A stretch of 64,000 nucleotides of DNA from Pirellulaceae bacterium. GTDB taxonomy: Bacteria > Planctomycetota > Planctomycetia > Pirellulales > Pirellulaceae. This document shows positions 27,807-36,060 of this stretch, piece after piece. The DNA lies in contig JADYZV010000185.1 in assembly GCA_020852965.1 (NCBI GenBank), positions 1 through 64,000 of the forward strand, read 5' to 3'. Under the pieces are notes generated by a model. The model was not told the origin of the DNA. It saw only the letters and a program-made list of their open reading frames with translations, and ran no database searches. The position numbers were made by a program, and so were the translations under genes. The first letter of the stretch is position 1; every line of letters begins with the position of its first letter.

Positions 27807-28037
27807 ATGAATCTTGAAAACTTTATTGACGCGCTCGACGCAGAGCAGCAACGAACCGCTTTCGATCTACTTTGGCATCGCCTCTCGGCTGCTCCCGCTG
27901 TACTTCCGTCGCCGTCGTGGCACGAAGAGGTACTTGCATATCGAGAGGCGAATCCAAGTGGAAAGCCGAAAATGTCGGTTCCTGATGCAAAAGTCGAAAT
28001 CAAGCGGATGATTGATGAACGTCGAAGTTCTCGATGA
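27807..28037 (+). CDS. antitoxin, putative addiction module component
   Basis: 76 residues from the ATG of MNLENFIDALD, with a GGGGGG purine-rich ribosome-binding site upstream. The C-terminal segment SPSWHEEVLAYREANPSGKP and KVEIKRMIDERR match the small antitoxin family (addiction module component) that pairs with RelE/ParE toxins. It neutralises the downstream toxin and probably represses its own promoter. It overlaps the toxin gene by 23 bases, which suits tight translational coupling. Confidence 0.8.
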   Translation: MNLENFIDALDAEQQRTAFDLLWHRLSAAPAVLPSPSWHEEVLAYREANPSGKPKMSVPDAKVEIKRMIDERRSSR

Positions 28038-28311
28038 AGCGCGGTTGGACATTGCCGCTGGTGTAGAATTCTATGACCGGCAGAGTGATGGCGCGGGAGA
28101 CTATTTCTTTGAACGAATTTTTGATGATATTGATTCGCTTGAGGAAACTGCGGGCATTCACGAGATTCACCTCGGCTACTACCGCAAGATTGCTTCCCGG
28201 CATCCATTCTTGATCTACTATCGGCTCGTTGATGTTGGTGCGGAAGTTGTAGCGGTGCTGGATGGGCGGAGCCACCCCACTGATCTCGGTTCGATACTTC
28301 GGCGGCGTTAA
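28015..28311 (+). CDS. ParE/RelE-type toxin
   Basis: 98 residues starting at the ATG of MNVEVLDEARLDI, a typical ParE N-terminus (beta strand then helix EAGVEFYD-like). LGYYRKIASRHPFLIYYRLVD and VEVVAVLDGRSHPTD carry the conserved Arg and Tyr of the fold. ParE members poison gyrase and RelE members cleave mRNA; sequence alone does not decide which. It forms a type II TA pair with the gene just upstream. Small, mobile and probably acquired. Confidence 0.82.
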   Translation: MNVEVLDEARLDIAAGVEFYDRQSDGAGDYFFERIFDDIDSLEETAGIHEIHLGYYRKIASRHPFLIYYRLVDVGAEVVAVLDGRSHPTDLGSILRRR

Positions 28312-28419
28312 CGGCGGGATAACCACGCGATGAACACGAAGTCGCCAAGTCAGTCCAAATTGCTAACCAACCAAATCCGGCGACTCGGTTGTGGCCGTCG
28401 GTAACAACGGAGACGATTT

Positions 28420-29979
28420 GTGAAAATGCGACGAGTGCAAACGCTTGCGATCTGCACTATTTGTTGCGTGGGCAGCTTGACGGCGCTCGCACAGAATCAA
28501 CCAGGACAAACTCCAGTTCAACAGTCCGCACCCACCAGCGATCAAGCTCTGGCGGTCGTGGCGGCTATCGAATCGGCGACCGTCTCAGCCATCGAGCGCG
28601 CCGAGCATTCGGTGGTGGCCATTGCCCGCGTCGGTCGTGGTCGAGCGCCAGCCACCCAGCTCGATCAACTCCACGTCGATCCGTTTCGATTGGGCAATCC
28701 CTTTCCGCTGCAGGACAGGCCCGACAATCCCGACTTTATCCCGACCTTGTTCGGTAGCGGCATTGTCATCAGCCAGGATGGCTTCATCGTCACTTGCGGA
28801 CACGTGCTCGACGATCCGCGAGAGAACGACTACTACGTCTGGCTGGACAAACAGAGTTATGCGGCGCGCGTGGTGGGGATGCCCGCCGTGGTGCTCGCTT
28901 CCGATCCGTTTAGCGACTTGGCAGTGCTCAAGGTCGACGCGTCGAACCTCCAGCCCGCCGCGTTCAGCCAGCAAGAACTGCGCAAAGGGCAGTTTGTCAT
29001 CGCCTTGGGCAACCCGCAGGCGATCGCTAGAGATGGACAAGCCAGCGCGAGTTGGGGAATCGTTTCCAATCTCAAGCGTGTTGCCCCCACCGATCCGGTC
29101 GCCGGGGATAGCGGCAAAGTCACCATACACCACTTTGGTACTCTCATTCAGACCGATGCCAAGCTCAACTTGGGGATGAGTGGAGGAGCTCTCATTGATA
29201 TGCGGGGGGAAGTCGTCGGGCTGACCACCGCCCTGGCCGCTACGGCCGGATACGAGCAGTCGGCAGGCTTTGCCATTGCGACCGATGCCATGTTCCTGCG
29301 AGTCATCGAGACGTTGAAAGAGGGAAAGCTCCCCGAGTTCGGTTTTCTTGGAATTCAGCCCGATGACCTGCGGACCCACGAAACGTCTCGCGGGCTGAGG
29401 GGTGCCCGCGTGAGCGTGGTCATTCCGGGACTGCCCGGCGAGCAGGCTGGCTTGCGAACCGATGATGTGATTTACCAGGTCGACGACACTCCGGTAAGCG
29501 ACCGCAGCGATCTGTTTCGCGAACTCAGCCAAGCGGCGGCTGGTACACAAGTCAACCTCTTCGTACACCGCTTTCGCCCAGGTCGCAATGCTCCCGACGA
29601 GCTGCATTTGCCAGCCACACTGAGCAAGAAGCCGCTCAACACGCGTTGGCCGGGTTATGCGCTCAACGCGCCGACCAAGTGGCGCGGCATGCTGGTCGAT
29701 TACGCAACCGCAATCTCCTCGGAGTGGACTCGCAATGGCCTTGGAGGGGCTCGTCGCACGCCAGTCAAGCTGGCGATTTTATCGGTCGATCCCGATACGC
29801 CGGCCTGGAGTTCCGGCCTGCGTCCCGGCTACGGCCTAGTCTCTGTGCAGGGGACCGAACTGCAGAATCCAGACGACTTCTATCGCTTGGCCGGCGATCG
29901 AGCCCTAGCGGCACTGCCGGTCGAGCTTACGATCATCCGCCCTAATGGTCGCTCGGAAACTGTTGAAGTTGCACCGTAG
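28420..29979 (+). CDS. secreted HtrA-like serine protease with two PDZ domains
   Basis: 519 residues from a GTG start with signal peptide (MKMRRVQTLAICTICCVGSL; ALAQ). The S1C catalytic triad is His128 (TCGHVLD), Asp166 (SDLAVLKV) and Ser254 (LNLGMSGGALID). The usual GNSGG is MSGG here, which leaves Ser but loses the preceding Asn, and the His motif is CGHV rather than NNHV. Two PDZ domains follow (about 325-395: GARVSVVIPGLPGEQAGLRTDD; 440-515: KLAILSVDPDTPAWSSGLRPG). It should digest or sense damaged exported proteins. Activity might be lowered by the altered site. Confidence 0.88.
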   Translation: MKMRRVQTLAICTICCVGSLTALAQNQPGQTPVQQSAPTSDQALAVVAAIESATVSAIERAEHSVVAIARVGRGRAPATQLDQLHVDPFRLGNPFPLQDRPDNPDFIPTLFGSGIVISQDGFIVTCGHVLDDPRENDYYVWLDKQSYAARVVGMPAVVLASDPFSDLAVLKVDASNLQPAAFSQQELRKGQFVIALGNPQAIARDGQASASWGIVSNLKRVAPTDPVAGDSGKVTIHHFGTLIQTDAKLNLGMSGGALIDMRGEVVGLTTALAATAGYEQSAGFAIATDAMFLRVIETLKEGKLPEFGFLGIQPDDLRTHETSRGLRGARVSVVIPGLPGEQAGLRTDDVIYQVDDTPVSDRSDLFRELSQAAAGTQVNLFVHRFRPGRNAPDELHLPATLSKKPLNTRWPGYALNAPTKWRGMLVDYATAISSEWTRNGLGGARRTPVKLAILSVDPDTPAWSSGLRPGYGLVSVQGTELQNPDDFYRLAGDRALAALPVELTIIRPNGRSETVEVAP

Positions 29980-30066
29980 CTGGTTTCGATAACTGAGCAT
30001 ATATTGTTGCTCTATGTCTACTGGGATGGCGGAATGGCGTGGACTCCGACTCGGATTATTCAGGTA

Positions 30067-30082
30067 CTCCCCTGCGGGGGAG
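30067..30082 (+). promoter_or_regulatory. GC hairpin in alaS leader
   Basis: CTCCCC TGCG GGGGAG is a perfect 6-bp stem with a UNCG-like tetraloop, 84 bases before the alaS start. It could control RNA stability or end the upstream transcript. No T-run follows and no T-box motif is visible. Confidence 0.45.
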
Positions 30083-30165
30083 TCGCGAGCAATGCGAGCG
30101 GAGGGGGCCGCTGAACGTGACCGCAGTACGAACTGGGAACAAGCTGTTTTTGGAAATACGAACCG

Positions 30166-32979
30166 ATGAAAACTGACGAACTGCGCGAAAAGTATCTGGC
30201 CTTCTTTGAAAGCAAGGGGCACACGCGTCAGCCAAGCGATGTGCTGGTGCCGACTTGGGACCCCTCGGTGTTGTTCACACCGGCGGGGATGAACCAGTTC
30301 AAGGATCACTTCCTAGGCAAGGTCAAGCTCGATTTCACTCGTGCGACGACCTGTCAAAAATGTTTGCGCACCGGCGATATCGAAAATGTGGGACGCACGG
30401 CCTACCACCATACCTTCTTCGAGATGTTGGGGAATTTCAGCTTTGGTGACTACTTCAAACAAGAGGCGGTGGCCTGGGCATGGGAGTTTTTGACCGACAA
30501 GAAATGGCTCGGCATCGACCCGCAACGACTGAAAGTCACCGTCTACAAAGACGACGACGAAGCGGCAAAAATCTGGAACGAGAAAATCGGCCTACCCACA
30601 TCCCGTATCGCCCGCATGGAAGAGGACGAGAACTTTTGGCCAGCCAGCGCACCGAGCCTCGGCCCCGACGGAGTGTGTGGACCGTGTAGCGAGATCTACT
30701 ATCAACTCGACAATGGCAAAGATGTTGAGATCTGGAACCTCGTCTTTACTCAATTCAACCGCATAGGCGATCCGCCTGACAACCTGCGCCCGCTGCCGAG
30801 CAAGAATATCGATACGGGTATGGGACTCGAACGTACGGCCAGCGTGTTGCAGAATGTGCCCACCAATTTCCACATCGATATCCTGCGTCCGATTCTCGAT
30901 GCGGCGGCTGAAGTCTGCTCGGTCAAGTACGAGTATGAGAGCGACAATGGTCGTCGCTTGCGGCGTATCACGGACCACATCCGAGCGTGTGCCTTCGCGG
31001 TGCATGAGAACATTTTGCCGGGCCCCAAGAAGGCGCGATACGTTATCAAACGCTTGCTGCGCCGCGCGGTGCTCGATGGCCATCAAATGGGCTTGCGCGA
31101 TCCATTCTTGTACCAACTGGTTCCCACCGTGGCCACGAGCATGGCAGCCGGTTATCCTGAATTGAAGTCGACCGTCGAGCGCGTTGCCGAGGTCATTCGC
31201 AAAGAAGAAAATGATTTCTTCTCGACGATCGGAGGTGGGCTAGAACGTATCGAGCGCGTCTTCGAATCCATGCAAGAATCTTCGGCCGTAATGGTTGACG
31301 GTAGCGAAGCGGCCAGTCTCTATCAGACATACGGAGTACCTCCCGAGTTGTTCCAATCCCTGGCGGCCGAACGCAGCCTGACATTCGATTGGGACGGCTA
31401 TCGAGCCGCCATGGAGAAACACGAGAAGGTTAGTGGCGGTGGTCGTAGCGAACTGTTCGCCACAGGGCCGCTCGAGACCTTGAAAGAAGCCTTGCGTCGC
31501 ACCGAGTTCCTCGGTTATGACAAAATCGAATCGTCCGCACAAGTCAAAGGCATCGTCGTTGGCGAAGAGGACGACGCGCATCTTGTCAATGAGCTCAAGG
31601 TAAAGGACGCCAAGGACCAACTTGTCCGCATCGTGCTCGATCGCTCTCCGTGCTACGGCGAAGGGGGAGGGCAGGTGGGTGATTCGGGAACCATTTTCGC
31701 CGACGATTCGTTATTCGAAATCACCGATACGCAGCGCGCCGGAGATTTACTGGTACACATTGGCAAACTCAAAACGGGACACTTCTCGGCTGGAATGCAC
31801 GTCACGGTCAAAGTCGACGTGGCGCGTCGCGATGGCATCCGTCGCGCCCACTCGGCCACACATATTTTACACCACGCCTTGCAAACAATCGTTGGCGAAC
31901 ATGCCCAACAACAGGGGAGCAAGGTGGACGCCGATTGGCTGCGTTTCGACTTCACCAACCAACAGGCCCTTAGCGATGAGCAGATCCGGGCGATCGAAAC
32001 CATCGTCGCCGAGAAGGTCCAACGCGCCGACCCAATTTCGTGGAAGACCGTTCCACTTGCCGAAGCTCGGCAAGCCGGTGCGATGATGTTGTTTGGCGAA
32101 AAGTATCCCGACCCCGTACGGATGGTCAGCATGGGCGAGTTTTCCAAAGAGCTGTGTGGCGGTACGCACTTGACCAACACCAGCCAAGTTGAGCAGTTCG
32201 AAGTGATCGCCGAAGAGAGTGTCTCAGCCGGCACACGCCGCGTCGTAGCCTTTACCGGTCAGCGCGCCAAGACGCACCGACAGCAGATACAAACGCTACT
32301 CACCGCAACAGCCAAAGCACTCGCCTGCCAACCCGGTGAAGTCTCTGCCCACGTTGCTCGGCTCACCAGCGAAATTCGCAGCCTGAAAAAACAACTCTCC
32401 GGTAGCGGGGCGGCCGCCGATGAACTCCCAGCAATTACAAAGGTTGACGCCAACGGCTACTTGACGCAACGCGCCATCCTACGCGATGCAGCCCGGATGC
32501 TGAACGTGGCCACAGAAGAAATTCCCACCCGGCTCGCAGCTCTGGAAGAGGAGAAGTCAAGACTCGCTCAACAAGTTACCGCGCTGCAGGCCAGCGGCAA
32601 CATTTCCGCCGAGTCGCTGTTGCAGTCAGCCGCTTCGATTGCCGGTGTGGCCGTCGTTGTCGTCGAGACGCCCGGTGCCACGCCCAATCTCATGCGACAG
32701 TGGATCGATCAAATCCGCCAAAAGTGCAAAGAGCCTACCGCCGTATTGTTCGCCAATAAAACCGGCGAAGACAAAGTGCTGTTGGTGGCTGGCATCAGTA
32801 AAGCCCTGCAAGATCGTGGCCTGAGCGCTTCGGACTGGATCGGCCAAGTAGCACCCATCGTTGGCGGAGGAGGTGGTGGTAAAGCCGATCTGGCGCAAGC
32901 CGGTGGCAAATTCCCCGATAAAATCCCCGAAGCCGTCGCCGCTGCCAAGAAGTCCATCACCGAGATGTTAGCGAAATAG
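30166..32979 (+). CDS. alaS: alanyl-tRNA synthetase
   Basis: 937 residues, slightly longer than the E. coli enzyme. The class II aminoacylation core starts at the N-terminus (SHTRQPSDVLVPTWDPSVLF and FFEMLGNFSFGDYF). The editing domain has HSATHILHH at about 565 and CGGTHL at about 663, which supply the zinc and clearance site. The C-Ala tail follows. It charges tRNA-Ala and clears mischarged Ser and Gly. Gly-rich GGGGGGK near the end matches the usual C-Ala tail. Monocistronic. Confidence 0.97.
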   Translation: MKTDELREKYLAFFESKGHTRQPSDVLVPTWDPSVLFTPAGMNQFKDHFLGKVKLDFTRATTCQKCLRTGDIENVGRTAYHHTFFEMLGNFSFGDYFKQEAVAWAWEFLTDKKWLGIDPQRLKVTVYKDDDEAAKIWNEKIGLPTSRIARMEEDENFWPASAPSLGPDGVCGPCSEIYYQLDNGKDVEIWNLVFTQFNRIGDPPDNLRPLPSKNIDTGMGLERTASVLQNVPTNFHIDILRPILDAAAEVCSVKYEYESDNGRRLRRITDHIRACAFAVHENILPGPKKARYVIKRLLRRAVLDGHQMGLRDPFLYQLVPTVATSMAAGYPELKSTVERVAEVIRKEENDFFSTIGGGLERIERVFESMQESSAVMVDGSEAASLYQTYGVPPELFQSLAAERSLTFDWDGYRAAMEKHEKVSGGGRSELFATGPLETLKEALRRTEFLGYDKIESSAQVKGIVVGEEDDAHLVNELKVKDAKDQLVRIVLDRSPCYGEGGGQVGDSGTIFADDSLFEITDTQRAGDLLVHIGKLKTGHFSAGMHVTVKVDVARRDGIRRAHSATHILHHALQTIVGEHAQQQGSKVDADWLRFDFTNQQALSDEQIRAIETIVAEKVQRADPISWKTVPLAEARQAGAMMLFGEKYPDPVRMVSMGEFSKELCGGTHLTNTSQVEQFEVIAEESVSAGTRRVVAFTGQRAKTHRQQIQTLLTATAKALACQPGEVSAHVARLTSEIRSLKKQLSGSGAAADELPAITKVDANGYLTQRAILRDAARMLNVATEEIPTRLAALEEEKSRLAQQVTALQASGNISAESLLQSAASIAGVAVVVVETPGATPNLMRQWIDQIRQKCKEPTAVLFANKTGEDKVLLVAGISKALQDRGLSASDWIGQVAPIVGGGGGGKADLAQAGGKFPDKIPEAVAAAKKSITEMLAK

Positions 32980-33000
32980 GTTTTTCGTTTTCTTGTATTT

Positions 33001-33026
33001 AATGTGGCCCGACGCTCCGCGTCGGA
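33001..33026. repeat. GCGGAG-loop palindrome copy
   Basis: AATGTGGCCCGACGCTCCGC followed by GTCGGA: stem CCGACG/CGTCGG with a 5-base loop. It lies 21 bases after the alaS stop. The flanking AATGTGGC matches the copies at 16985 and 38622. Confidence 0.85.
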
Positions 33027-33246
33027 GGTCTGCTGGCCGGGTGCTTCCTTGTAGGCTCGCGAGCGAGCCTCTCAAGGATGGCCATTGCGCCGTATGCATT
33101 CTTTGCTAGCATACTCATCAGCCAATTCCGTCGAATAACAAAACCTCTATTGAGCTCAAATTGGATTTTTGACTAAAGTCCCAGCGTCATTCGGCAGACT
33201 GCGCGCACTTGCGCGCCACTGCTCACCCTGGACTGGGAACGCGTCA

Positions 33247-34023
33247 ATGTCCACTTCCACTCGATCTGCAACTGCACAGCTTGCAATAATACAGCTCAAT
33301 CGCTCGATCCCTCTGCTACTGGTCGTGTGCCTGCTCGCTTCGAGTGCTGGTTGCCGTGTGACGAGTATGGGACAAAATACGCTCGGCGTGCGCCTGTTCC
33401 AACAAGGACGCTATTCGGAAGCGTTGCAGCAATTCCAGACGGCTCAAGTCTCCGATCCATCGAATGCAGACACTTACTACAACCTAGCGTCGACCTATCA
33501 CAAGATGGGCGTTGCGCAAAAGGATGCGAAGATGATCGAGCAGGCCGAGTCGCTGTACAACCAGTGCTTGGATTTGCAGGGGAATCATGTCGATTGCCAC
33601 CGCGGTCTCGCTGTGCTCTTGGCCGAATCGGGGCGACCAGACAGCGCTATGACTTTCCTGAAAAATTGGGCAACTGCCAATCCCGGCATGGCCGACGCAA
33701 GGGTCGAGTTGGCGAGACTTTCGCAAGAGTTCGGGCAAACCAAACTTGCCGAGCAGTACTTGGACGAAGCGCTTGCGCTCAATCCCAACGACCATCGAGC
33801 CTGGACTGCGCGCGGACAAATGCGAGAGAGCTCCGGCGACTTGGGGCAAGCCTTGCAGAACTACCAACAGAGTTTAGCACTCAACAGTTTGCAACCCGAC
33901 CTCTATCAGCGCGTCGCATCGCTGAATGTTAGAATCGCGCAGAACACCATGTCGGGGGCGCCCCCCGCCGGTGGCTGGACCGTACAAAACACCCAGCCCG
34001 CTGACGCTGCCAAACGCTATTAG
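33247..34023 (+). CDS. TPR-repeat lipoprotein
   Basis: 258 residues from the ATG of MSTSTRSATA. A lipobox (LLASSAGC, Cys36) makes it a lipoprotein anchored by its Cys. At least four tetratricopeptide repeats follow: LGVRLFQQGRYSEALQQFQ, ADTYYNLASTYHKMG, LAVLLAESGRPDSAMTFLKN, and DHRAWTARGQMRESSGDLGQAL. TPRs form a helical superhelix for protein partners. The likely place is the outer membrane or periplasm. It is convergent with the M20 peptidase. Confidence 0.87.
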   Translation: MSTSTRSATAQLAIIQLNRSIPLLLVVCLLASSAGCRVTSMGQNTLGVRLFQQGRYSEALQQFQTAQVSDPSNADTYYNLASTYHKMGVAQKDAKMIEQAESLYNQCLDLQGNHVDCHRGLAVLLAESGRPDSAMTFLKNWATANPGMADARVELARLSQEFGQTKLAEQYLDEALALNPNDHRAWTARGQMRESSGDLGQALQNYQQSLALNSLQPDLYQRVASLNVRIAQNTMSGAPPAGGWTVQNTQPADAAKRY

Positions 34024-34036
34024 CAATCTAACGTAG

Positions 34037-34130
34037 CACGGTGGTCCCCCACCGTGATTTTCAGCAACGTGACACGGTGGTCCCCCACCGTGATTTTCAG
34101 CAACGTGACACGGTGGAGGACCACCGAGCT
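34037..34130. repeat. 36-bp tandem hairpin array (CACGGTGGTCCCCCACCGTG)
   Basis: Two exact 36-base units start at 34037 and 34073 and a third partial unit at 34109. Each unit carries CACGGTGG TCC CCCACCGTG, a perfect stem. They fill the convergent spacer and end 4 bases before the M20 stop codon, so they probably act as a two-way terminator. Confidence 0.9.
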
Positions 34131-34133
34131 ACT

Positions 34134-35519
34134 TTACGCTTGCACCTGCGATAGCTCGTGCCATAGGTGACCACTAGCCCGAATGCCGTGAAAATAGTCT
34201 TGAATGCAGAATTTCTCATTGGGGCTATGAGCGCCATCGTCATCGAGCCCCCAACCGAGCAGCAATACGTCGGCGCCGAGCTTCTCGACCATGTTGGCGA
34301 CGATCGGAATCGAGCCACCCTCGCGGATCAACACCGCTTGTTTGCCAAATGCTGCCGCGATCGCGTGCTGCGCCGCAGCGATGTAGGGGCTGTGGGGATT
34401 GACCACAACGCCTGGACCACCGTGCAGATCGACTACTTCAATGCGAATACCTTCGGGCGTATTGCTGGCGACATATTCTCGCAATTGCTCGGCGACGCGT
34501 TTGGGGGATTGATTGGGGACCAAGCGAAAACTGATTTTGGCGCTGGCTTTGGCTGGGATGATCGTCTTGCCACCTTCTCCTTGATAGCCGCTCCACAAGC
34601 CATGGATGTCGAACGTAGGCCGAGCCCAGCGCCGTTCGAGAGTACTGTAGCCCGCTTCTCCGATCAGTCCGGAGACGCCGAGTTGTTTGGCGAAAGCCGC
34701 GTCGCTGAAGTTCAGTTTCGCCCACATCGCGCGTTCGCTCTCGTCGAGCGGTTCGACATCGTCGTAGAAGCCGGGCAGCTTAATGCGACCTTGGTCATCG
34801 ATGATCTTGGCCAGGAATTTGGAAAGCGCGATGGCGGGATTGTTCACAGCGCCACCGAAACTCCCCGAGTGCAAATCTTGTTTGGGGCCGCTGAAGTGAA
34901 CTTCAAAGTAGGCGATGCCGCGCAGCCCGTAGGTAATAGCGGGCTGGCCTTTGGCGTATTGGGACGAGTCGCTGATGACGATCACATCGGCGGCCAGTTT
35001 GTCTGCCGCTTCGGGGCGCGCCAGATAGTGTTCAAACTGTTCACTACCTACCTCTTCTTCCCCTTCGATCAGAAATTTGACTTGCATCGGCAGCGTCTGC
35101 CCTGCTTCTTTCCAAGCGGCTACCGAGTGGACGTGCGTTAACACTTGACCTTTGTCGTCCGTCGCGCCACGAGCATAAAGATTGCCGTCTCGCTCCGTCG
35201 GTTCGAACGGAGGCGTGGTCCATAAATCGAGCGGATCGGGCGGCTGGACGTCGTAGTGCCCGTAGACCAAAGCGACCGGTTTCCCCGCAACAGGTGGGCT
35301 CTCGGCGTAGACCAGTGGAGGGCCGTCGGTCGGAATCAATTCCGTTTTCAACCCCGCAGCCGCCAAAGTGTCCAACACGCTCTTGGCGGCGGCAGAAACC
35401 GAGTCGCGATAGGCCGGGTCGGCGCTGACACTGGGGATCCGCAATAGGGATTTAAGCTGTTCTAAGTGTTTGGGTTGAGTTTGCTGAAGATAGTGATCAA
35501 TCGCTTTCAGGTCTGTCAT
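34134..35519 (-). CDS. M20-family dipeptidase
   Basis: 461 residues. Metal site motifs are GHYDVQPPDPLDLW, GATDDKGQ, EGEEEVGS and DSSQYAKG; the lid/dimer domain lies between about 210 and 380, with FSGPKQDLHSGSFGGAVNNP. The C-terminal GGSIPIVANMVEKLGAD and HSPNEKF complete the dinuclear zinc site. It resembles the cytosolic dipeptidases of the carnosinase/DapE-like group that use peptides with free N-termini. No signal peptide is present. Tandem hairpins lie right after its stop. Confidence 0.93.
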   Translation of the reverse strand: MTDLKAIDHYLQQTQPKHLEQLKSLLRIPSVSADPAYRDSVSAAAKSVLDTLAAAGLKTELIPTDGPPLVYAESPPVAGKPVALVYGHYDVQPPDPLDLWTTPPFEPTERDGNLYARGATDDKGQVLTHVHSVAAWKEAGQTLPMQVKFLIEGEEEVGSEQFEHYLARPEAADKLAADVIVISDSSQYAKGQPAITYGLRGIAYFEVHFSGPKQDLHSGSFGGAVNNPAIALSKFLAKIIDDQGRIKLPGFYDDVEPLDESERAMWAKLNFSDAAFAKQLGVSGLIGEAGYSTLERRWARPTFDIHGLWSGYQGEGGKTIIPAKASAKISFRLVPNQSPKRVAEQLREYVASNTPEGIRIEVVDLHGGPGVVVNPHSPYIAAAQHAIAAAFGKQAVLIREGGSIPIVANMVEKLGADVLLLGWGLDDDGAHSPNEKFCIQDYFHGIRASGHLWHELSQVQA

Positions 35520-35709
35520 TTTAGGCTTTTTCCGGTGCCGGTTGAATAGAATGTGCTTGCTAAACTAGGCGGGGTGATGGTTACAATGATTCCATGCGTA
35601 ACAATATAACCGCAATAGCCGCCTGTGGGGCTGGAGCCGGTTTTGTCACGCGTGAGGTTAGTAGATTGACAGTTGATTTGTTTTGATATGTTAAGGAGCA
35701 ACGAAGGCA

Positions 35710-36060
35710 ATGGCTGATTCCCATAGTGCAGTAATGGAACCCGAGGCGGTAGTCGAGGCTAAGAAACAGGCGCAGCGTGACAAGCCCAAGCGTCAACCGC
35801 GCTATCATGTCATGCTGTGGGACGACTCCGAGCATACATTTGATTATGTCATCTCGATGCTGCAACAGCTGTTCGGACACACTTTTGAGCGAGCCTTCCA
35901 GTTGGCCAAGCAGGTGGACAGCACCGGCTGCGCGATCTGCTTGACCACCACCAAAGAGCACGCCGAGCTAAAACGGGACCAGATTCACGCCTTTGGCAAA
36001 GACCCGTTGGCCAGCAAGTGCGCCGGCAGCATGTCCGCCAGCATCGAAGCCGACATTTAA
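35710..36060 (+). CDS. clpS: ATP-dependent Clp protease adaptor ClpS
   Basis: 116 residues. The core (about 32-105: YHVMLWDDSEHTFDYVISML, FGHTFERAFQLAKQVDSTG, CAICLTTTKEHAELKRDQI) matches ClpS, which delivers N-degron substrates to ClpA/ClpC. The substrate-pocket loop is WDD rather than the usual NDD, and the N-terminal 30 residues are a charged extension. clpX lies 6.5 kb away in this window but ClpS normally partners ClpA or ClpC, which are not here. Its stop overlaps the comEC stop by 4 bases, convergently. Confidence 0.9.
   Translation: MADSHSAVMEPEAVVEAKKQAQRDKPKRQPRYHVMLWDDSEHTFDYVISMLQQLFGHTFERAFQLAKQVDSTGCAICLTTTKEHAELKRDQIHAFGKDPLASKCAGSMSASIEADI

Noticed and set aside
30100-30165. 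T-box-like leader of alaS
   Set aside because: Searched for the conserved GGGTGGnACCGCG element and a specifier loop; neither is present. Only a short GC hairpin is seen.
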